NCBI RefSeq assembly: GCF_002831665.1
Contig: NZ_CP025118.1
Span: forward strand, 1,178,001-1,242,000
Direction: 5' to 3'
From: Lacinutrix sp. Bg11-31
Lineage (GTDB): Bacteria > Bacteroidota > Bacteroidia > Flavobacteriales > Flavobacteriaceae
Length of the DNA stretch: 64,000 nucleotides
The notes beneath the pieces were generated by a model. That model was not told the DNA's origin and searched no databases. It was given only the letters and a program-made list of their open reading frames with translations. A program made the translations under genes and the position numbers. Shown here in pieces: positions 25,330 to 33,974 of the stretch (positions within the stretch are counted from its first letter, which is position 1; every line of letters begins with the position of its first letter).

Positions 25330-26757
25330 TTATTCGGCTTCAAAAAATTCATCTGGAAACCCAATTAAATACAACTTTTCTTTTGCTCTAGTTACGGCTG
25401 TATATAACCAGCGTAAATAATCACGATTTATACCTTCTGGTAAATACGGTTGTTCTACAAAAACTGTGTCCCATTGTCCTCCTTGCGATTTATGACATGT
25501 TATAGCATAAGAAAATTTAACCTGTAACGCATTAAAATGATTGTTGCCTTTTATTTTTAAATACTTCTTGTATTTACTCGTTTCATCTTCGTAATCTTTT
25601 TGCACTTCTTGATATAAACGGTTAGAATCTTCGTAAGGTAGCGAAGGTGTTTCAGCATTAATAGTGTCTAATAATAAGACTGTTTCTATTGGAATCATTT
25701 TTGGATAATCTACCATTCGTACTTTTACTTCAGCAAATCTAAAGCCATACAATTCTTTAATACTAAAAATTTCAAGCACTTCTATAATATCTCCATTGGC
25801 AATAAAACCGGCTTCACTTGTTGGCTTTAACCAAAAGTAATTGTTCTTTACTACCATGAGGTAATCACCAGCAGATAATTCATTTTCATTAAATAAAATC
25901 CTACTACGTATTTGTTGGTTATACAAATTTGCTCGTTTGTTACTACGAACAATAATTGCCATTTCCTCGTTTCCTAAAGTGCTATAAGCATCGTTAATGG
26001 CATCCATTATATCGTAACCATCTACTAGTCTAACAATATCTGGATAACCTTTAATATTAAACTGAAAGCTTTCAAAAAAGGAACCTGCAATTGTTTCTCT
26101 TAATAAAGTAGCGTTTTCTAAAATTCCAGAATCTTGACCTTGACGCATGACTTCGTCTAGTTCCATTTTAGTTACCTCTTTATTATAATTTAAACTCAAT
26201 ATATGCTCGTCTAGTGCTGGGCTTAAATCTAGTTTAACAGGTGGTAACTGTGCTGTATCTCCAATTAAAAGCAATTTACATTTTTGGCCTTGGTAGACAT
26301 ATTGCATTAAATCGTCTAATAAGGATCCGTTAGCATAAAGTTTAGAGTCTGAAGGTGCATCTGGAATCATTGATGCTTCATCTACGATAAAAATGGTGTT
26401 TTTATGTTTATTTGGCTGTAAAACAAACTTTACGCCTCCTCCTTTATCTTTTTTAGGAAAATATATTTTTTTATGAATAGTAAACGCTTCCTTTTTAGAA
26501 TAATTACTAATCACTTTTGCTGCTCGACCTGTTGGCGCCATTAGCACAGCACTCATGTTAGCATGCCGTAAATTATTAACTATTGTACCAATAATTGTTG
26601 TTTTACCAGTTCCAGCATAACCTTTTAGTAAAAAAAGGTCATTATCATTATCTTTAAAAATAAATTCGGAAAGTTGTAATAATAATATATCTTGCTTCAC
26701 AGTTGGAGTAAACGGAAAATGCTGTTTTATAAGGGAATAAAATTGAGAAGATGTCAT
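25330..26757 (-). CDS. ATP-dependent RecD-like DNA helicase
   Basis: A 475-residue superfamily 1 helicase. The Walker A is GYAGTGKTT (about 46-54), Walker B is IFIVDEASMI, motif III is LLIGDTAQLPPV, and the C-terminal UvrD-like motif is FSYAITCHKSQGGQWDTVFV followed by WLYTAVTRAKEKLYL. It lacks the N-terminal domain of RecD2 and the RecBCD partners are not nearby, so it belongs to the compact Bacteroidota AAA/RecD-like group. It probably unwinds DNA in repair or restart. It is divergent from the 246-residue gene at 26879. Confidence 0.88.
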   Translation of the reverse strand: MTSSQFYSLIKQHFPFTPTVKQDILLLQLSEFIFKDNDNDLFLLKGYAGTGKTTIIGTIVNNLRHANMSAVLMAPTGRAAKVISNYSKKEAFTIHKKIYFPKKDKGGGVKFVLQPNKHKNTIFIVDEASMIPDAPSDSKLYANGSLLDDLMQYVYQGQKCKLLLIGDTAQLPPVKLDLSPALDEHILSLNYNKEVTKMELDEVMRQGQDSGILENATLLRETIAGSFFESFQFNIKGYPDIVRLVDGYDIMDAINDAYSTLGNEEMAIIVRSNKRANLYNQQIRSRILFNENELSAGDYLMVVKNNYFWLKPTSEAGFIANGDIIEVLEIFSIKELYGFRFAEVKVRMVDYPKMIPIETVLLLDTINAETPSLPYEDSNRLYQEVQKDYEDETSKYKKYLKIKGNNHFNALQVKFSYAITCHKSQGGQWDTVFVEQPYLPEGINRDYLRWLYTAVTRAKEKLYLIGFPDEFFEAE

Positions 26758-26812
26758 TAATGCTATTAAGATTTTGAGAATATTTCAAAGATATAAATGA
26801 TTTTTACTCTTA

Positions 26813-26847
26813 TTGGTTTTTACGAACAAAAAAAAATTGTAGATTTG
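26813..26847 (+). promoter_or_regulatory. Promoter upstream of the 26879 gene
   Basis: TTG (26813-26815) and TAGATTTG (26840-26847) fit the -33/-7 pattern of the phylum, with a spacer of 24 bases, slightly long. The -7 match is exact. Confidence 0.5.
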
Positions 26848-26878
26848 CGATAGACCATTAACTAAATAAATTAAAATT

Positions 26879-27619
26879 ATGATGATAATAATTGCTGTAA
26901 TAGTTGTAATTCTTCTAACTGTTGGAATTGTTTGGGCAATAGACAAGTTTATTCCTTCAAAATTAAAGGCACCAATATCCATTTTACTTTGGATTGGTAT
27001 TTTTGCTTTAGGCTACTTAACCTTTAATTCTGTTTACGATGAAATTAAGTTTCATAACATTAAACAAGACCGTTACGCTGCGGTTATTAAGAATCTAGTA
27101 GATATTAGAGATTCGGAATTAGCATACAAAGAAGTAAACGGTGAGTTTACAGGTAACTACAATGAGTTAATTAAATTTATTGAAACAGGAAAATTTGCTA
27201 TTATTGAGCGTAGAGATTCTACCGTTTTAGATGAAGAAAAAACTAAGGCTTACGGTGGAATTAAATATACCAAAGAAATTACAATTACAGATACTTTAGA
27301 TTTCGTTTCTGTAAGAGATTCATTATTTAAAAAATCGAATCGTTACAAAACAATGATGAATATTCCTTTTACAAAAGAAGGCACAACATTCGCATTAAAA
27401 GCAGGAATAACTGGTGAAAAAGGTAAAGAATTACCAGTATTTGAAGCTGTAGCTTGGAAAAAAGATATTTTATTCGATCAACCTAAAGATTTAATAAAGA
27501 AAGAAGAAAATGCATTTTCTGTAGAAGAAATTAATGGCGATGCTATTAAAATTGGTTCTATGGATGAAGTAAAAGTAAATGGAAACTGGCCTAAAGTTTA
27601 TGATCCAATCAAAGACTAA
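26879..27619 (+). CDS. Conserved membrane-anchored protein of unknown function
   Basis: A 246-residue protein with two N-terminal hydrophobic helices (about 2-21 and 31-52) and a soluble C-terminal domain of about 190 residues rich in charged residues. No domain is recognised. It begins with a run of Ile/Val (MMIIIAVIVVILL). It overlaps the DUF3822 gene by about 20 bases, and rsmD follows, a neighbourhood I associate with flavobacteria. The tail is predicted to face the periplasm or cytoplasm depending on helix orientation, which cannot be fixed here. Confidence 0.75.
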   Translation: MMIIIAVIVVILLTVGIVWAIDKFIPSKLKAPISILLWIGIFALGYLTFNSVYDEIKFHNIKQDRYAAVIKNLVDIRDSELAYKEVNGEFTGNYNELIKFIETGKFAIIERRDSTVLDEEKTKAYGGIKYTKEITITDTLDFVSVRDSLFKKSNRYKTMMNIPFTKEGTTFALKAGITGEKGKELPVFEAVAWKKDILFDQPKDLIKKEENAFSVEEINGDAIKIGSMDEVKVNGNWPKVYDPIKD

Positions 27620-28424
27620 TATTAGTAAACATATTTCTTATAAAACATTGTCCATTCAAATAAGTTTGAATGGACTTTCTTTTTGTATCCTAAACACTCA
27701 AGACAAGTCAGTTTTAAAAATTGAACATGTTGTTTTCGATAAAAAAGTAACACCTTTCGAATTACTTGATGCTGTAAAGCATGCTTTTAATACTGAAGAA
27801 TGGCTAAATGAAGACTTTGATAATGTACAAGTTATTCATGTAAATGAATTAGCTACATTGGTTCCAAAACCTTTGTTTAATGAAGATGCAATTGCAGATT
27901 ACCTAAAACTTAATTCTAAAATACTTAAAACAGATTTTATAACTTTCGATTCCATTTCTGTAAATGAAACCATAAACGTCTATGTACCTTATGTAAACGT
28001 AAACAACTACATTTACGAACGTTTTGGAGATTTTACATACAAACACTACTCTACCATTTTAGTTGAAGAAATTTTAGCTCAAGAAAAGAATGCTAGCGGA
28101 AACAAAATGTATATTCATGTAGATACTACTCATTTTGAGATTATTGTTATCAAAGAAGGTACTTTAGCGCTTTATAATACTTTTGAATACCATACAGTAG
28201 AAGACTTTATTTACTACGTATTATTTACAGCAGAACAATTAAGCCTCAATCCTGAAGTAATTGAAACGGTACTGTTAGGCTCTATTACTAAAGACAATGC
28301 GTTTTACAACATACTATACAAATATGTTAGACATATTAGTTTTGGTAGCAGGAAAGATAATTTTGCTGTAACCGAAGACATAAAAAACAACCATTCACAT
28401 TTCACACTTTTAACTCATTTTTAA
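27600..28424 (+). CDS. DUF3822 family protein
   Basis: A protein of about 274 residues. The N-terminal strands SIQISLNGLSFCILN and the C-terminal HFTLLTHF fit DUF3822, an actin/ASKHA-like fold family common in Bacteroidota beside rsmD. An ATG at 27579 would add seven residues; I prefer ATG 27600 because the overlap with the upstream gene is smaller and the extra residues look unrelated. Function is unknown. The stop at 28422-28424 is immediately followed by the rsmD ATG, so translation is coupled. Confidence 0.82.
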   Translation: MIQSKTNISKHISYKTLSIQISLNGLSFCILNTQDKSVLKIEHVVFDKKVTPFELLDAVKHAFNTEEWLNEDFDNVQVIHVNELATLVPKPLFNEDAIADYLKLNSKILKTDFITFDSISVNETINVYVPYVNVNNYIYERFGDFTYKHYSTILVEEILAQEKNASGNKMYIHVDTTHFEIIVIKEGTLALYNTFEYHTVEDFIYYVLFTAEQLSLNPEVIETVLLGSITKDNAFYNILYKYVRHISFGSRKDNFAVTEDIKNNHSHFTLLTHF

Positions 28425-28982
28425 ATGCGTATAATCTCAGGAGAATTTAAAGGCCGAAGAATTACAGCTCCAAAAAAGCTTCCTATTCGCCCAACTACAG
28501 ATATGGCAAAGGAATCTTTGTTTAATATTATAAACAATCAGTATTATTTCGAGGATGTTTCTGTGTTAGATTTATTTTCAGGCTCTGGAAATATAAGTTA
28601 CGAATTTGCTTCTCGTGGTACAAGAAACATTACATCTGTAGATCAAGATTTTGGATGTATTCGTTTTATAAACGAAACAGCCGAGAGTTTTGGCATGCAA
28701 ATACAAACCATAAAAAGTGATGTGTTTAAATTTTTAGAAAAAAGCAAAACTAAAGCTACTATTATTTTTGCAGACCCTCCTTACGATTTTACTGTCGAGC
28801 AATTCTCTAAAATTCCAGAGCTTATTTTTAAAAACGACTTATTAGACGCTGATGGCTTATTAATAGTTGAACACTCTAAATACACAGATATTTCTAGCTC
28901 TAAGAATTATAGCCACTCTAAAAGTTACGGAGCTAATATGTTTAGTTTTTTTACACTGCCTAGTAGCGATGAAGAAGAATAG
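28425..28982 (+). CDS. rsmD: 16S rRNA (guanine966-N2)-methyltransferase
   Basis: A 185-residue SAM-dependent methyltransferase. The N-terminal MRIISGEFKGRRITAPK and IRPTTDMAKESLFNII are RsmD signatures, VLDLFSGSGNISYEF is the SAM-binding motif I, and FADPPYDF is the catalytic DPPY motif. It modifies G966 of 16S rRNA (E. coli numbering) during 30S assembly. It abuts the DUF3822 gene and ends before a strong hairpin terminator. Confidence 0.93.
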   Translation: MRIISGEFKGRRITAPKKLPIRPTTDMAKESLFNIINNQYYFEDVSVLDLFSGSGNISYEFASRGTRNITSVDQDFGCIRFINETAESFGMQIQTIKSDVFKFLEKSKTKATIIFADPPYDFTVEQFSKIPELIFKNDLLDADGLLIVEHSKYTDISSSKNYSHSKSYGANMFSFFTLPSSDEEE

Positions 28983-29009
28983 TATAGCGTAGAAAATAAC
29001 ATAATAAAA

Positions 29010-29044
29010 CAAAGCCCTTTGAAAATTTCAAAGGGCTTGTTTAT
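29010..29044 (+). terminator. Terminator between rsmD and rnpB
   Basis: AAGCCCTTTGAAA (29012-29024) and TTTCAAAGGGCTT (29026-29038) form a 13-bp perfect inverted repeat around a single central base, followed by a short T-rich tract. It lies between two convergent units (rsmD and the RNase P RNA gene) and probably ends both. Confidence 0.88.
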
Positions 29045-29046
29045 TT

Positions 29047-29362
29047 AAGTAAATCTATAAGCCGGATTCTGTTACAAAACGATGATAAATCATGTCTTGA
29101 CCCTTATCATTTATCTACGCGTATTGTTACCAATATACTTTAGCTGCCTACCCTCTAGCTCGCGCGTGCACGCTCAAACGCTAGTTTACATGACATTGCA
29201 CCTAATAGAGTTTACCTGGTTTCACTACAGCATGACCTGTACATACTTTCTGTTGCACTTTTCCTAACCTCACGGCTGGTGGCTGTTAACCACTATATTG
29301 CACTATGGTGTCCAGACTTTCCTCACAAACAATAAATATCTGTGCGATAAGGCGATTTACTT
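29047..29362 (-). ncRNA. rnpB: RNase P RNA (class A)
   Basis: On the minus strand the 5' region contains GAGGAAAGTCTGGACACC (starts near 29328), the universal P-RNA 5' core segment. The 3' region contains ACAGAATCCGGCTTAT (ends near 29055), the conserved 3' segment pairing into P4. The ends AAGTAAATC (29362-29354) and GATTTACTT (29055-29047) are complementary and form helix P1, giving a length of about 316 nt. It is the catalytic RNA that trims tRNA 5' ends. No protein gene is credible inside this interval; a plus-strand ORF of 61 codons there is a shadow. Confidence 0.95.
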
Positions 29363-29367
29363 AGATA

Positions 29368-29375
29368 CAAAGGTA
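29368..29375 (-). promoter_or_regulatory. -7 promoter element of rnpB
   Basis: The minus-strand sequence is TACCTTTG, an exact TAnnTTTG match, placed 5 bases upstream of the predicted 5' end of RNase P RNA. Position relative to a well-defined RNA end makes this one of the better-supported promoters here. Confidence 0.7.
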
Positions 29376-29441
29376 CAATTAACATGTACTACTATCTATA
29401 TATATTTAGATATTTGAGTGTTAAAAATCTTACCATCCATA

Positions 29442-30488
29442 TTAATCTTTAATGGTTACAAAATATTTTTTGCGCAACCAAAAAGACACGCGAACTAATA
29501 AAATTAATGCAGGAACCTCTACCAAAGGCCCAATTACTCCTGCAAAAGCTTGGCCGGAATTTAGTCCAAAAACTGCTATAGCAACAGCAATTGCTAATTC
29601 AAAATTATTTCCTGCAGCTGTAAAAGCTACTGATGCCGTTTTATCATAATCTGCACCAGTGGCTTTTGTCATAAAAAAACCAATAATAAACATTAATGTA
29701 AAATAGATAAGTAATGGCACTGCAATAATTAAAACATCCATGGGAATCTCTACTATTAGCTCTCCTTTAAGTGAGAACATAACTACAATTGTAAACAAAA
29801 GGGCAATTAAAGTAAGTGGTGAAATGGTTGGAATAAATTTATTTGTGTACCATTCTTCTCCTTTTAATTTTACTAAAATTAGCCTACTTAATATTCCCAT
29901 TACAAATGGGAGTCCTAAGTAAATAGCAACACTTTCTGCTATTGTGCCAATAGAAATATCTACAATAGCACCTTCAAACCCAAAATAAGGAGGAAGAACA
30001 GTTATAAATAGCCAAGCATAAAAACTATATGCAAACACTTGAAAAACACTATTTAAAGCAACTAAACCTGCTCCATATTCACTATTTCCTTCTGCTAGGT
30101 CATTCCATACTAAAACCATTGCAATACAACGTGCTAAACCAATTAAAATTAGTCCAACCATATATTCGGGATAATCGCGTAAGAACGTAATCGCTAAAAC
30201 AAACATTAAAACAGGGCCAATTATCCAATTTAATATAAGTGAAATAGAAAGTATTTTAGTATTTCTAAACACTTTGGGTAATAATGCATAGTTAACTTTA
30301 GCTAAAGGTGGATACATCATTAATATTAAACCAACCGCTATAGGAATATTTGTTGTACCACTACTTAATGAATTTATAACATTAGGAAATGTTGGAAAAA
30401 AATAACCTATCCCAACTCCAAAAGCCATTGCTACAAATATCCATACCGTTAGATTTTTGTCAAGAAAACTTAATTTTTTACTTGGCAT
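29442..30488 (-). CDS. acr3: Arsenite efflux permease, ACR3 family
   Basis: A 348-residue membrane protein with ten predicted helices. The conserved cysteine needed for arsenite transport lies in [13 protein letters not shown] (about 116-128), and [15 protein letters not shown] and [14 protein letters not shown] are further ACR3 signatures. It expels As(III) from the cytoplasm. It is the last gene of the operon arsR-DUF6428-arsC-acr3 and starts 1 base after the arsC stop. Confidence 0.95.
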   Translation of the reverse strand: MPSKKLSFLDKNLTVWIFVAMAFGVGIGYFFPTFPNVINSLSSGTTNIPIAVGLILMMYPPLAKVNYALLPKVFRNTKILSISLILNWIIGPVLMFVLAITFLRDYPEYMVGLILIGLARCIAMVLVWNDLAEGNSEYGAGLVALNSVFQVFAYSFYAWLFITVLPPYFGFEGAIVDISIGTIAESVAIYLGLPFVMGILSRLILVKLKGEEWYTNKFIPTISPLTLIALLFTIVVMFSLKGELIVEIPMDVLIIAVPLLIYFTLMFIIGFFMTKATGADYDKTASVAFTAAGNNFELAIAVAIAVFGLNSGQAFAGVIGPLVEVPALILLVRVSFWLRKKYFVTIKD

Positions 30489-30489
30489 T

Positions 30490-31125
30490 TTAAGAGTTTA
30501 TTTTAGAAAAAACGTAAAATAATTCAGTTGCAATTTGCAAACTTCTTTCATTGTATTTTTCTGCTTGTTGTGGTGTATTATCAAATGCTTTCGGGTCTTC
30601 AAAAGTTACAGGAATTCGTTTTTCGGCACCTGCTATAAAAGGACAACCACCATCTGCTTGCGAACAAGTCATGATTGCAGCAAATCCAGCTTTGGGATTA
30701 AAATCGTCATCTAATTTCTTAGAAAAACCAATTATTGGGTGTACATTATCTGCATATTTTATACTGTAAATTGGATTATTCCCTTCAGAAATCATCTTTA
30801 TTTTAAAACCAGAGTTTTGTAATGTTTGGGCAGCTACAGGAAAAAGAGCTGTAGCTTCTGTTCCACCAGAATAACAAAACACATTTCTAATATTAAAATA
30901 GTTAGCCATTGTTTGTGCCCAAACTTGAGACAAATGGCTTCTTCTTGAATTATGAGTACATATAAAGTTTATTCTAATCTCTTTATTGGCACTTGCTTTT
31001 TCTTGAATAAATTCTATTAGCGGTTGTAAAACTACTTTCCGTTCTTCTAAAATAGTTTCAGTATTTAATCCTTTAATTAATTCTTTTATTTCTAGAAAAA
31101 GTGTAGTTGACTTTGTTACTTTCAT
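30490..31125 (-). CDS. arsC: Arsenate reductase, low-molecular-weight phosphatase type
   Basis: A 211-residue protein. The active-site loop [12 protein letters not shown] (CX5R type, C at about 56) matches thioredoxin-linked ArsC/LMW-PTPase. A further cysteine pair appears in [13 protein letters not shown], equivalent to the redox cysteines of the Bacteroidota type. It reduces arsenate to arsenite for export by ACR3, encoded 1 base downstream. It is longer than Bacillus ArsC (139) because of an N-terminal extension of about 50 residues. Confidence 0.93.
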   Translation of the reverse strand: MKVTKSTTLFLEIKELIKGLNTETILEERKVVLQPLIEFIQEKASANKEIRINFICTHNSRRSHLSQVWAQTMANYFNIRNVFCYSGGTEATALFPVAAQTLQNSGFKIKMISEGNNPIYSIKYADNVHPIIGFSKKLDDDFNPKAGFAAIMTCSQADGGCPFIAGAEKRIPVTFEDPKAFDNTPQQAEKYNERSLQIATELFYVFSKINS

Positions 31126-31151
31126 GCTTTTGTTCTTATTATAAAACTAAA

Positions 31152-31619
31152 TTAACAACAGCCTCCTCCTGGAGTACAACTTGTTTCGCTATTTAAATCT
31201 GAAATTTTTAATTTTGGCTTTTCTACAGGAATTCCACATTGATCTTTTGCTAAACAATCAGTTTCCTTATTAGTTAGTAAGAAATTTTTTCCATCGAAAT
31301 CAAGTCCGAATTTACCAATAGTATCAGCTTGGTACTCTACTTCTATTTCTAAATCTTCAATAGCTAATACCTTTTCAGAAAGTTCTATAATATTCAACAA
31401 TTTTTCTGGGTGTAATCTATGGTCATAGTCATTTGCATTCCATAATTGAAAGTTTACAACCTCTTCATTTCTTACTGTTCCACCGCAATCGATAAAATGT
31501 TTTGTTATTTTACCAACTTCGGTTACATGAAAATGATTTGGAACTAAAGTTCCATCTGGTAATTGAAAACCTATGGTTTCCAATTCTTTTAATGTTAATT
31601 TTACTTGTGATAATTTCAT
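31152..31619 (-). CDS. DUF6428 family protein of arsenic operons
   Basis: A 155-residue protein between arsR and arsC. FQLPDGTLVPNHFHVTEVG and HFIDCGGTVRNEEVVNFQLW are the conserved parts of a Bacteroidota family nearly always found in ars operons. The C-terminal end CTPGGGCC and the CLAKDQCGIP stretch give five cysteines in the last 40 residues, suggesting As(III) or metal binding, possibly as a chaperone or sensor. Function is not established. It is 32 bases upstream of arsC, with an operator-like site on its other side. Confidence 0.8.
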   Translation of the reverse strand: MKLSQVKLTLKELETIGFQLPDGTLVPNHFHVTEVGKITKHFIDCGGTVRNEEVVNFQLWNANDYDHRLHPEKLLNIIELSEKVLAIEDLEIEVEYQADTIGKFGLDFDGKNFLLTNKETDCLAKDQCGIPVEKPKLKISDLNSETSCTPGGGCC

Positions 31620-31634
31620 AATTTACATTAGTTT

Positions 31635-31650
31635 ATTGCGATAATACGAT
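31635..31650. promoter_or_regulatory. Second ars operator-like site (arsR-DUF6428 gap)
   Basis: ATTGCGATAATACGAT matches the site upstream of arsR (ATTGCAATATTACAAT at 32015) at 13 of 16 positions, and flanking TTAGTT and ATTAATA are also conserved. This suggests a second binding site for the ArsR repressor within the operon. Confidence 0.55.
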
Positions 31651-31667
31651 TAATAGATTAAATTTTT

Positions 31668-31997
31668 TTAACAACATTCAGTTTTAGTAATGTCTTGGTC
31701 TAAAAACTGAGACATAATTTTTTTCATATCCGACCAATTTTCTGTGTTTATACAGTAACAAACACTTGTTCCTTCTACACTTCCTTTAATTAAACCTAAA
31801 TGCTTAAGTTCTTTTAAATGCTGTGAAATAGTAGGCTGAGCCAGACCAATTTCATTAACAAGATCACCACATACACAAGAATCTATTTTAAATAAGTGTT
31901 GTAAAATAGAAACTCTTGCAGGATGCCCAAAAACTTTTGCAAAAAGAGCAATTTCATTTTGTTCATCTGTAAACATTTCGGTTTTAGCTAATCCCAT
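31668..31997 (-). CDS. arsR: ArsR-family arsenite-responsive repressor
   Basis: A 109-residue winged-helix regulator. HPARVSILQHLFKIDSCVCGDLV contains the CVC metal-sensing motif of ArsR, and LAQPTISQHLKELKHLGLI is the recognition helix. A C-terminal CC (TKTECC) offers extra thiols. It would release DNA on binding As(III)/Sb(III) and derepress the downstream genes. A near-palindrome 18 bases before its start is a plausible operator. Confidence 0.93.
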   Translation of the reverse strand: MGLAKTEMFTDEQNEIALFAKVFGHPARVSILQHLFKIDSCVCGDLVNEIGLAQPTISQHLKELKHLGLIKGSVEGTSVCYCINTENWSDMKKIMSQFLDQDITKTECC

Positions 31998-32014
31998 TTC
32001 TACTATATTAGTTC

Positions 32015-32030
32015 ATTGCAATATTACAAT
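32015..32030. promoter_or_regulatory. ArsR operator candidate upstream of arsR
   Basis: ATTGCAATATTACAAT is a 16-base imperfect palindrome (one mismatch pair). On the minus strand it overlaps TAATATTG, one base off the TAnnTTTG -7 consensus, so repressor binding there would block transcription. A near-copy lies at 31635. Confidence 0.6.
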
Positions 32031-32132
32031 TAATAATTATAACACCATAATATTTTTAATAAATAAAATGTAAACCTTACTATTTATTGTTAATAACTCC
32101 TACTAATTTTAAGTTTCAAAAAACGTAAATCT

Positions 32133-32155
32133 TAACTTTGAATTTTTTAACTTTG
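32133..32155 (+). promoter_or_regulatory. Tandem -7 elements upstream of dnaX
   Basis: Two exact TAACTTTG copies (32133-32140 and 32148-32155), both matching TAnnTTTG, lie 35-57 bases before the dnaX start. No -33 TTG is clear at the expected spacing of either. Confidence 0.4.
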
Positions 32156-32189
32156 AAATTCTAATTTATAATTAAAAAGCATAAATAAT

Positions 32190-33920
32190 TTGGAACACTT
32201 TGTAGTATCGGCCAGAAAGTACAGACCACAAACGTTTAATGACGTTGTTGGGCAATCTGCTATTACAAACACGCTATTAAATGCTATTGAAAATAATCAT
32301 TTAGCACAAGCTTTATTATTTACAGGTCCTCGTGGTGTTGGTAAAACCAGTTGCGCACGTATTCTTGCAAAAATGATAAATAGCGATGGCACAGAAACTG
32401 GAGAAGAGGATTATGCTTTCAATATTTTTGAGTTAGATGCTGCGTCTAACAATTCGGTAGACGATATTAGAAGTCTTACAGACCAAGTACGTATTCCTCC
32501 GCAAGTTGGAAAATATAAAGTCTATATTATAGATGAAGTACATATGCTTTCTCAAGCAGCCTTTAATGCGTTTTTAAAGACATTAGAAGAACCACCAAAG
32601 CATTGCATTTTTATATTAGCAACGACAGAAAAACATAAAATTATCCCAACGATTTTATCGCGTTGTCAGATTTTCGACTTTAAACGTATTACAGTTAAAG
32701 ATGCTAAAAATTATCTAAAGTATATTGCAAAAGAACAAGGCATTACTGCAGAAGATGATGCCCTTCATATTATTGCTCAAAAAGCAGATGGAGCTATGCG
32801 TGATGCATTATCTATCTTCGATCGTGTTGTTAGTTTTTCTGGAAAAGACTTAACACGACAAGCAGTTACAGAGAATTTAAACGTACTCGATTACGAAACA
32901 TATTTTAAGAGTACAGATTTAATACTAGAAAATAAAATACCAGAATTACTACTTCAGTTTAACGATACCTTATCTAAAGGCTTCGATGGACACCATTATA
33001 TTGCTGGTTTAGCCTCTCACTTTAGAGATTTATTAGTTTGCCAAAATCCTGCAACAATAGAGCTGTTAGAAGTTGGAGATAAAACCAAAGAAAAATATTT
33101 AGAGCAATCTAAAAAAGCATCACAATCCTTTTTACTTAAAGGAATTGAGCTAGCTAACGAAACGGATTTAAAATACAAGTCTAGTAAAAACCAACGACTG
33201 CTCGTCGAACTTTGTATCATGCAACTTGCCTCTATCACTTTCGATGGAGAAAAAAAAAATAGCAGTCGGTTCATAATTCCGCCATCTTATTTTAAACGTG
33301 TTGGTATTACTCCTATTCCTGTTAAAAAACCTTTAGAGCCAACTGTAAACATTGCTAAAGAAGTTACAGAAAACAAATCGCAAATTATTGCAGATAGTAC
33401 TCCTAAACCTGTTGTAACTCCAGAAGTTACCAAGCCTAAAATTATTTTAAACAGAGATACTAAACGTACTTCTGGTCTATCTTTAAAAAGCATTCGTGCT
33501 AAAAAAGAGCATGAAATAAGGCAAATGGATGTTGTTGTAGATGATGAAGATTTACCTAAAGAACCTTTTACTCAAGAACAATTAACCGAAGCTTGGAACA
33601 CTTTTGTTACAAAAATAGAAGCTGAAGGTAAAATGAATCTTGCAGCAATACTATCTATAGACGAACCTACTTTAAAAGGAACAACTATACATTTAACGTT
33701 CCCTAATTCTACAAATAAAGTAGAAGTTGAAAGACAGTCTTTCGATTTATTACAGTTTCTAAGAAAGCGTTTAAAGAACTACGATATTAATTTAGATATT
33801 GAGATAAATGAAGAAATGCAAAAGAAATTTGCATATACTCCAGAGGATAAATACGAAAAGTTAAAAGAAAAGAATCCTAATATTGAGTTGTTAAGGAAAA
33901 CTTTTGATTTAGATCTTTAA
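32190..33920 (+). CDS. dnaX: DNA polymerase III subunits gamma and tau
   Basis: A 576-residue clamp-loader ATPase. The start is TTG at 32190, encoding MEHFVVSARKYRPQTF, the usual flavobacterial N-terminus. Walker A is GPRGVGKTS (about 45-53), Walker B IIDEVHML, sensor 1 ATTEKHKIIPTI. The zinc module found in most bacterial DnaX (four Cys after ARxLAK) is absent: the segment reads MINSDGTETGEEDYAFNIF. Domain III ends near residue 353, then a proline/lysine-rich linker and a tau-type C-terminal domain follow. An A10 run at 33250-33259 sits exactly at the domain III/linker border; slippage there would yield a short gamma-like product of about 357 residues. Confidence 0.95.
   Translation: MEHFVVSARKYRPQTFNDVVGQSAITNTLLNAIENNHLAQALLFTGPRGVGKTSCARILAKMINSDGTETGEEDYAFNIFELDAASNNSVDDIRSLTDQVRIPPQVGKYKVYIIDEVHMLSQAAFNAFLKTLEEPPKHCIFILATTEKHKIIPTILSRCQIFDFKRITVKDAKNYLKYIAKEQGITAEDDALHIIAQKADGAMRDALSIFDRVVSFSGKDLTRQAVTENLNVLDYETYFKSTDLILENKIPELLLQFNDTLSKGFDGHHYIAGLASHFRDLLVCQNPATIELLEVGDKTKEKYLEQSKKASQSFLLKGIELANETDLKYKSSKNQRLLVELCIMQLASITFDGEKKNSSRFIIPPSYFKRVGITPIPVKKPLEPTVNIAKEVTENKSQIIADSTPKPVVTPEVTKPKIILNRDTKRTSGLSLKSIRAKKEHEIRQMDVVVDDEDLPKEPFTQEQLTEAWNTFVTKIEAEGKMNLAAILSIDEPTLKGTTIHLTFPNSTNKVEVERQSFDLLQFLRKRLKNYDINLDIEINEEMQKKFAYTPEDKYEKLKEKNPNIELLRKTFDLDL
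33249..33263 (+). other. A10 slippery tract in dnaX (candidate gamma-producing site)
   Basis: The in-frame codons are GAA AAA AAA AAT AGC. A -1 shift (or one extra A in the mRNA) gives a TAG directly after the A-run, ending at about 357 residues. Loss of one A gives IAVGS and a TAA. Upstream CGACTGCT (33195-33202) is the exact complement of AGCAGTCG (33261-33268), which starts right after the run, so a hairpin could form here. Confidence 0.5.
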
Positions 33921-33974
33921 AAAAAAAGACTTAAAACCGCTTAACCTCTAGACATAAAAATAAATAATCTTCAA

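Noticed and set aside
29082..29267. 61-codon plus-strand ORF
   Set aside because: It lies inside the RNase P RNA gene on the opposite strand; conserved P-RNA segments explain the sequence.
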